Part shown: piece by piece, positions 15,606 to 19,809 of the stretch
Numbering within the stretch: the first letter of the stretch is position 1
How the letters are laid out: each line of letters begins with the position of its first letter
From: Saprospiraceae bacterium
GTDB lineage: Bacteria > Bacteroidota > Bacteroidia > Chitinophagales > Saprospiraceae
Length of the DNA stretch: 19,809 nt
Assembly: GCA_020630895.1 (NCBI GenBank)
Contig: JAHDII010000026.1
Span: 1-19,809, forward strand
Reading direction: 5' to 3'
The notes under the pieces: generated by a model
What the model saw: only the letters and a program-made list of their open reading frames with translations
What the model was told of the DNA's origin: nothing
The model's database searches: none
Position numbers and translations under genes: made by a program

Positions 15606-16577
15606 ATGAAAAAAATATTTATTGGATTAATTTTTATTTTTTGTATTAACATTCCATCATATAGCACCAATGGAATATCTATTCAAAACACACTTCAAAA
15701 TAAATATGCTAATAGCCAGTATTGGCCTCCTAAAAAAAGATTAAGTGTAGGTTTTAATTTAGGTATTGCTTTTATGCAAACAGATTTGGCAGGATTTCAA
15801 TTAGGTAATTTTCACTGGGATGATATTGAAAGATTCAAGCCTGTTTTTTCTATGTTTACAAAAATGGATTTTAATAAATATTTTGCTCTAACGGGGGAAC
15901 TAGGTTATACGAGTTATTGGGTAGAAGATGCTTGGATAGATCCTACAGGACCTAATGATCCTGCTGCTTGGCGAAAAATGAGAAATTTGTCAGCAGGGTC
16001 TAATCTTTTTTTTGCAAATTTAATGGCAACTTTTACGCCGTTTCAAATTGAAGTAAAAAATAAAGGATTTTTATCTCCTTTTATTGGAGGAGGTTTAGGC
16101 TTAATTCATTTTAATCCTTATACTTATTATCAAGGAGATAAAATATTTTTAAAAGCTTTACAAATTGAAGGAAAAGATTATTCTTTATGGACGATGTCTT
16201 TTCCTGTAATTGGAGGTTTTGAATATAGTAATAAAAAACATTCTTTTGCAGTTTATATGGGATGGGATGTTACTCGTTCTGATTATATAGATGATGTGAG
16301 TACAGATAATTTTACGAATTATGATAAATTAGAAGGACTGGCAAAAGAATTGAGTTTTAGACATCATGAAATAGGTGTAGAAACAATGATTTTAGATAGT
16401 CAAAATGGAAGAGGAGATCCTAATGATTTTGATCAACTTTGGTATTTCAAAATTCGTTGGGGAATTTATTTACAACAAACAGGAACGAGAGGAAATGTAT
16501 TTGTTCCGCATAAAAGAAATAAATCTAGATGCCCAAAATTTCGTAAAGCAAAAAGAAAAGGTTTTTCTTTTTTATAA
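15606..16577 (+). CDS. Outer-membrane beta-barrel protein, DUF6089-like
   Basis: A 323-residue protein with a clear signal peptide (1-20, ending PSYS). The body alternates aromatic and polar residues in the manner of a beta-barrel. Segments RKMRNLSAGSNLFFANL (123-139), FLSPFIGGGLGLIHFNPY (155-172), a lone EGKDY near 188 and RSDYIDDVS (224-232) recall the DUF6089 group of Bacteroidota outer-membrane proteins; this is pattern memory, not a search result. The C-terminal 20 residues are strongly basic (KRNKSRCPKFRKAKRKGF), unusual for a barrel end that normally finishes on an aromatic strand. No function is assigned. It is followed by a hairpin terminator and appears to be transcribed alone. Confidence 0.7.
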   Translation: MKKIFIGLIFIFCINIPSYSTNGISIQNTLQNKYANSQYWPPKKRLSVGFNLGIAFMQTDLAGFQLGNFHWDDIERFKPVFSMFTKMDFNKYFALTGELGYTSYWVEDAWIDPTGPNDPAAWRKMRNLSAGSNLFFANLMATFTPFQIEVKNKGFLSPFIGGGLGLIHFNPYTYYQGDKIFLKALQIEGKDYSLWTMSFPVIGGFEYSNKKHSFAVYMGWDVTRSDYIDDVSTDNFTNYDKLEGLAKELSFRHHEIGVETMILDSQNGRGDPNDFDQLWYFKIRWGIYLQQTGTRGNVFVPHKRNKSRCPKFRKAKRKGFSFL

Positions 16578-16636
16578 TAAAATTGAATAACGCTATGTGT
16601 AGTTAATTGAAGTGTAGATATAAAGTTTAGTGTTGA

Positions 16637-16675
16637 GTTAGCAGGAATTTATTATTTTTCTGCTAACTTTTTTTT
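16637..16675 (+). terminator. Hairpin terminator overlapping the end of the convergent gene
   Basis: GTTAGCAG (16637-16644) and CTGCTAAC (16660-16667) form a perfect 8-bp stem, followed by eight T at 16668-16675. It is a strong terminator for the plus-strand barrel gene. The loop contains the stop codon of the minus-strand thioredoxin gene (16652-16654), and the right arm plus T-tract encode its last residues (KKKLAEK). Confidence 0.8.
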
Positions 16676-17242
16676 AATTAAATTCTTTGTCTTTTTTGAT
16701 TTAATATTATTTATTTCTATGATAGTATTATTTTTGTCAATTAAATAATATTGAGGAATTAATGTTTTTATTGATGAAGAGCCATCTTCATGTTCGGTTC
16801 TTTCAGTAATCAGACTAATTAAGGGGTTTTTATGATTATTTCCTAAATAGAGATTTGTACTATTCCATTTATTCTTTTTTAGAAATTTTATCCAATTTTT
16901 TTTATTACTATCGATGCTAATTGTAATGATTTTAAAATCAGAATTATTTATATGCTGAAACAATGTTTCAACATGTTGATGTTGTTTTATACATGGAGCA
17001 CACCAAGTAGCCCAATAATGAATTAATATTACTTTATCTTTAAATTCTGAAAATTTAAAACTATCATTTTCAAATTTTTCAAAAGAGAGCCCTTCCATAA
17101 ATGTTTTGGTACTATCTTTTGGCGATGCAACAATAGAGGTACTTAATTCTTTTTCTAAAACCTTATTTTTATTATCTGTAATATTCCATGGATTAAAAAA
17201 TGAAATAATAAAAGATATCATGAATAAATATTCTATTTTCAT
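16652..17242 (-). CDS. TlpA-like thioredoxin-fold protein
   Basis: A 196-residue protein with an N-terminal hydrophobic segment (about 4-17) acting as signal peptide or anchor and a TlpA/ResA-type thioredoxin domain from about 45. The active site is YWATWCAPC with Cys81 and Cys84, and the cis-proline is in LIPQYYLID. Such proteins reduce or shuttle disulfides outside the cytoplasm, for example in cytochrome c maturation or peptidase signalling; no specific partner is visible. It lies downstream of the blaI-M56 pair but is separated from it by the hairpin at 17284-17323, so it probably has its own promoter. Its stop codon is inside the loop of the convergent terminator. Confidence 0.88.
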   Translation of the reverse strand: MKIEYLFMISFIISFFNPWNITDNKNKVLEKELSTSIVASPKDSTKTFMEGLSFEKFENDSFKFSEFKDKVILIHYWATWCAPCIKQHQHVETLFQHINNSDFKIITISIDSNKKNWIKFLKKNKWNSTNLYLGNNHKNPLISLITERTEHEDGSSSIKTLIPQYYLIDKNNTIIEINNIKSKKTKNLIKKKLAEK

Positions 17243-17283
17243 AATGGATTAAACTTTTAAAATCTATTGTGTAATATGAAAAA

Positions 17284-17323
17284 TATCCCTAATTAAAAAT
17301 TAAAACTATTTTAATTAGGGATA
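17284..17323 (-). terminator. Terminator after the blaI-M56 operon
   Basis: The arms ATCCCTAATTAAAA (17285-17298) and TTTTAATTAGGGAT (17309-17322) are perfect complements, extended by one T-A pair. They surround a 10-base loop. A short T-rich stretch follows on the minus strand. It lies 23 bases after the M56 stop codon. Confidence 0.75.
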
Positions 17324-17346
17324 AGAACAATTGAATATAATTCTTT

Positions 17347-18993
17347 TTATTTAATTTGCCAAACCATAGAATTTAATTTTCTTCCTGCTGCATCACCAGG
17401 GCATTTAGCTTTTATCATATCAAAATAATATACATCTCCTGTAGCAGCTTGATCAATCAATTTCTTTGTTCTGTCAGAAAAAACATTTCCATGGTTATGA
17501 ATTCTTGAAGGATCTTTAGCTTTTGGAACTCGCGTTAATTCAAATTCTTTAACTTCACATGTTGCATCAAAAACAAAATTTAATAAAGCGGCATGAATTT
17601 TATTTTTATTTTTAAAAGCACTACTACCAATTGACCCTGAAGATTCATTTCTTTCAGCACTAAAAGAAGCTATTGGATCTGGAACTCTTTTAATTCGAAA
17701 TACAATTTCTTCTTCAATATTTTTTCCTTTGACAAATATTTTTCTATTTCCAGGTTTTGAAACTCTTACTATATATTTTCCAATCTCTTTTTGAGGAATT
17801 ACTTTAATATATTCATCCTCTCCTTGAACAGTTACATTTTTATAATCCATATTAGAAATGGCAATAGTAATAGGATTATCTACTCCAATATATAATACGT
17901 TCATTTTATCTGCTGAAATACTTACCACTTTATTTTTGGATGTGTTCAATGAAGCGCAAGCTGCAATGGATAAAAAACAAATACACATAATAATTAAAAA
18001 TAAAAAATTAGAAGTATTTCTTTGATTTGTTTTTTTAGGATTTTTTTTCATAATACGAAAAATTCTTTTTGTAAAATGATTTGAATTTTGATGGGTCGCA
18101 TTCATGGCTAAATAATTTTTATGATGAGATAATAATTGTTTTTTTGTAAATAATAATGCTTGTGCATATATTAAAGGATCTTTTCCTATAGCGACTACTT
18201 GATCATCACAAGACTCTTCTCTTGTTTTTCTTATGTTGCTCGATATATGCCAAACCATAGGATGGTAGAAAAATAATATTTCTATAATTGATTGAAATAA
18301 ATTAATTAAATAATCATTTCTTTTGATGTGACTTAATTCATGTAAAATTAATGCTTCTACTTCTTGTTCTGATATTTGATTTATGTAGGCAATAGGCATT
18401 AAAATAATGGGTTTAAAAAATCCAAAGGTTAAGGGTTGTTCTGCTATTTGAGATAATAGGAAAGTTACTTTTCTTTTTATTCCTAATTTATTTTGCAATG
18501 CGTTTGTTTTTTCTTGCCATTCTTTATTATATTTTATTCCTACTTTTCTAAACTGATTTAAAAAATAAAAGCTACTAAAAAATCGTATAGAAAATAAAAT
18601 AATTCCTAGTAGCCAAAAAAGAAAAATCCAAGTAGAAAATTGAAATATATAATGAGATATTTGTTCATATAAATTGGGTGTTTCTATAATCATTGAACCA
18701 GTATCTTTTATAGGAAAATAAGGTTCAAATTTTGGTGTTGTAATTTCATTATTTGTAGTGACCTCATGTGTAGCTGAACTGTATTTGTTCCAGCCAACAT
18801 AAAATGTAGTGCTAAATAAAATAAAACAAATAGCTAAAGCAATCACACTAAAATTATATATAGTTTTGGGCGTTTGAATATTCAATAATCGCAGTATTAA
18901 TTTTAATATCATTGCAACAGCAATAAATTGCCAAATAGAATGAAAAATACTCCAACTAAATGAATAAATTATATGATCTGTTATGGGTATCAT
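17347..18993 (-). CDS. M56 (BlaR1-like) membrane metallopeptidase with GldM-like C-terminal domain
   Basis: A 548-residue integral membrane zinc peptidase. Hydrophobic segments lie at about 13-35, 47-67, 116-143 and 329-347. The catalytic site is HELSH (218-222) with Glu260 in REESCDD as likely third zinc ligand. In BlaR1 the extracytoplasmic C-terminal domain binds beta-lactam and activates cleavage of BlaI. Here the segment after the last membrane helix (about 355-548) instead resembles the C-terminal region of the T9SS motor protein GldM: VSISADKMNVLYIGVDNPITI, then FRIKRVPDPIASF, then IKAKCPGDAAGRKLNS. No penicillin-binding motif is seen. It overlaps the BlaI-type gene by 4 bases (ATGA), so the two form a sensor-repressor pair. 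The stimulus is unknown. Confidence 0.88.
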   Translation of the reverse strand: MIPITDHIIYSFSWSIFHSIWQFIAVAMILKLILRLLNIQTPKTIYNFSVIALAICFILFSTTFYVGWNKYSSATHEVTTNNEITTPKFEPYFPIKDTGSMIIETPNLYEQISHYIFQFSTWIFLFWLLGIILFSIRFFSSFYFLNQFRKVGIKYNKEWQEKTNALQNKLGIKRKVTFLLSQIAEQPLTFGFFKPIILMPIAYINQISEQEVEALILHELSHIKRNDYLINLFQSIIEILFFYHPMVWHISSNIRKTREESCDDQVVAIGKDPLIYAQALLFTKKQLLSHHKNYLAMNATHQNSNHFTKRIFRIMKKNPKKTNQRNTSNFLFLIIMCICFLSIAACASLNTSKNKVVSISADKMNVLYIGVDNPITIAISNMDYKNVTVQGEDEYIKVIPQKEIGKYIVRVSKPGNRKIFVKGKNIEEEIVFRIKRVPDPIASFSAERNESSGSIGSSAFKNKNKIHAALLNFVFDATCEVKEFELTRVPKAKDPSRIHNHGNVFSDRTKKLIDQAATGDVYYFDMIKAKCPGDAAGRKLNSMVWQIK

Positions 18994-19373
18994 TTCTTTT
19001 TATTTTTTTGTTCTTCTAAAAACTTTTCTAGCATATCTATTTCTTCTTGCTTCGCTTCGTTATTTCCTAATGCGTGCATTACCAAATCTAAGGCAGATCC
19101 ATTAAAAGCTGTTTTTTTTAATTTATCAATCAGTCCTGTTTTAATTTCTTTTTCTTTAAGAGTCGTTGTGTATAAATGTGTTTTTCCTGATGATGTTCTA
19201 CTCAAAACTCCTTTTTCGAATAAGCGTTGTATTTGTTTTAATGTAGTGGTATAGCCTACATCTTTTTTTTCAGTTAATGTCTCATGAATTGTTCTTACAG
19301 TAGCAGGTTCAAATTCCCAAAGAATTTGTAATATTTCTAATTCTGCTTCTGATGGTGTGTATTTCTTTTTCAT
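18990..19373 (-). CDS. BlaI/MecI-family transcriptional repressor
   Basis: A 127-residue winged-helix repressor. The N-terminal domain (about 5-75) has the family pattern TPSEAELEILQILWEFEPATVRTI, then GYTTTLKQIQRLFEKGVL, then the wing RTSSGKTHLYTTTL. Residues 80-125 are the helical dimerisation region, where BlaI proteins are cleaved; the segment AFNGSALDLVMHALG is typical. It should bind palindromic operators as a dimer and be inactivated after a signal from the overlapping M56 protein. Two such palindromes lie directly upstream at 19377-19415 around the promoter, indicating autorepression of the pair. Target genes outside this operon are not visible in the window. Confidence 0.94.
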   Translation of the reverse strand: MKKKYTPSEAELEILQILWEFEPATVRTIHETLTEKKDVGYTTTLKQIQRLFEKGVLSRTSSGKTHLYTTTLKEKEIKTGLIDKLKKTAFNGSALDLVMHALGNNEAKQEEIDMLEKFLEEQKNKKK

Positions 19374-19376
19374 ATC

Positions 19377-19392
19377 TACGTCAGTTGTCGTA
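19377..19392 (-). promoter_or_regulatory. BlaI-type operator O2 (overlaps transcription start)
   Basis: The palindrome TACGTCAGTTGTCGTA matches its own reverse complement at 12 of 16 positions, with half sites ACGTC and GTCGT around four bases. It lies between the -7 element and the blaI start codon, where a bound repressor would cover the transcription start. It differs by one half-site base from O1. Confidence 0.8.
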
Positions 19393-19423
19393 CAAATATA
19401 AACGACTTTTGTCGTAGATGCAA
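19393..19423 (-). promoter_or_regulatory. Promoter of the blaI-M56 operon
   Basis: On the minus strand the -7 element TATATTTG (19400 to 19393) matches TAnnTTTG exactly. A TTG at 19423 to 19421 lies 20 bp upstream, the expected position of the Bacteroidota -33 element. The predicted start is near 19388, giving a leader of only about 15 nt. Confidence 0.8.
19402..19415 (-). promoter_or_regulatory. BlaI-type operator O1 (between -33 and -7)
   Basis: ACGACTTTTGTCGT consists of perfect 5-base half sites ACGAC/GTCGT with a 4-base spacer. It lies wholly between the -33 and -7 elements. Its centre is 24 bp from that of O2, so two dimers could bracket the -7 element. Confidence 0.8.
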
Positions 19424-19448
19424 GTTTTGAATCAAATTTTATAAAAAA

Positions 19449-19474
19449 AATGCTAGATTTTTACATCTAGCATT
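19449..19474 (-). terminator. Terminator of the T9SS-cargo gene at the right edge
   Basis: AATGCTAGAT (19449-19458) and ATCTAGCATT (19465-19474) form a perfect 10-bp stem with a 6-base loop. On the minus strand a T-tract follows (complement of 19443-19450). It lies 40 bases after the stop codon at 19514-19516 and upstream of the blaI promoter, insulating that operon. Confidence 0.8.
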
Positions 19475-19513
19475 AAAAAACAGTTGCCAATTTATTAGGC
19501 TTTATTAAATAGT

Positions 19514-19809
19514 TTATTTTTGAATCATTATTTTTTGATGAAGAACTTGATCATCTATAATCATTTGTAAAGTGTACCAACCTACAGCTAAGTTGGCTGT
19601 TTGAATTTCAATACGATTTTTTCCTGAAATCACATGTTCTATTTGAGATTGAATATTCATTCCTTGAATATTGAGCATTTGAATTTTCATATTGTCAGTG
19701 TTAGGAATATCAATTTCTAGTATTAAGTGTTGTCCTTTTTTGCTAGGATTAGGAAAAATAGAAAAAGGAATATTTTCAGTATGAATATTTGATTACAATA
19801 GTTTCAGTA
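19514..19809 (-). CDS. Partial T9SS sorting-domain protein (3' end, apparent frameshift)
   Basis: The minus strand is open from 19792 down to a stop at 19514-19516 and encodes the end of a T9SS type A sorting domain: HTENIPFSIFPNPSKKGQ, then MKIQMLNIQGMNIQ, then LAVGWYTLQMIIDDQVLHQKIMIQK. There is no plausible start codon ahead of the domain, so this is the tail of a larger secreted protein cut by the window edge. An in-frame TAA sits just upstream at 19793-19795. Dropping one A from the AAA at 19788-19790 (minus strand) would join this frame to the open frame TETIVI, giving a natural-looking sorting domain. Either the gene is frameshifted or there is a base error. Confidence 0.7.

Noticed and set aside
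16405..16590. Plus-strand 61-codon frame overlapping the end of the barrel gene
   Set aside because: Out-of-frame overlap with a gene that has a signal peptide and a following terminator; no independent support.
18973..19254. Plus-strand 93-codon frame across blaI
   Set aside because: Entirely antisense to a clear BlaI-family gene and the start of the M56 gene; no domain or promoter.

Overview
The window reads as chromosomal DNA of an AT-rich member of the Bacteroidota. The evidence is a type IX secretion system (T9SS) C-terminal sorting domain on a giant cellulase, a second sorting domain at the right edge, a GldM-like domain on a membrane peptidase, many PKD domains, and promoter elements of the Bacteroidota form TAnnTTTG. 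I cannot place it more precisely from sequence alone. I see no tRNA, rRNA, CRISPR array or insertion sequence.

Left part (1-6440, all plus strand) is a redox and methionine-repair island. An AraC-type regulator (138-965) is followed by msrB, msrA and a TlpA-like thioredoxin (1085-2689). These are tightly overlapped and closed by a hairpin terminator. A second run follows: a small GNAT acetyltransferase, selO, a divergent MsrA-like protein, and a fused alpha/beta hydrolase-OsmC protein (2773-6396). Two ATCAAGGRAAT direct repeats 22 bp apart sit just upstream of the msrB -7 element and are good candidate sites for the AraC protein.

Centre (6470-13903, minus strand) is one 2477-residue secreted cellulase: signal peptide, GH8, Ig-like, GH9, CBM3c, eight PKD, CBM3, three PKD, CBM2, T9SS sorting domain. 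It combines two endoglucanase families with three carbohydrate-binding modules in one chain. A perfect 18-bp inverted repeat separates it from the convergent hydrolase-OsmC gene.

Right part (14119-19809) holds a membrane-anchored metallophosphoesterase and an outer-membrane beta-barrel protein on plus. On minus are a second TlpA-like thioredoxin, a BlaI-type repressor overlapping an M56 (BlaR1-like) membrane metallopeptidase, and the 3' end of another T9SS cargo gene that appears frameshifted. The M56 protein carries a GldM-like C-terminal domain where BlaR1 carries its penicillin sensor. Upstream of blaI two near-identical ACGAC-N4-GTCGT operators bracket a clear TATATTTG promoter element, a layout expected for autorepression. 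The M56/GldM sensor pair with its operators and the GH8-GH9 megacellulase are the most interesting items here.
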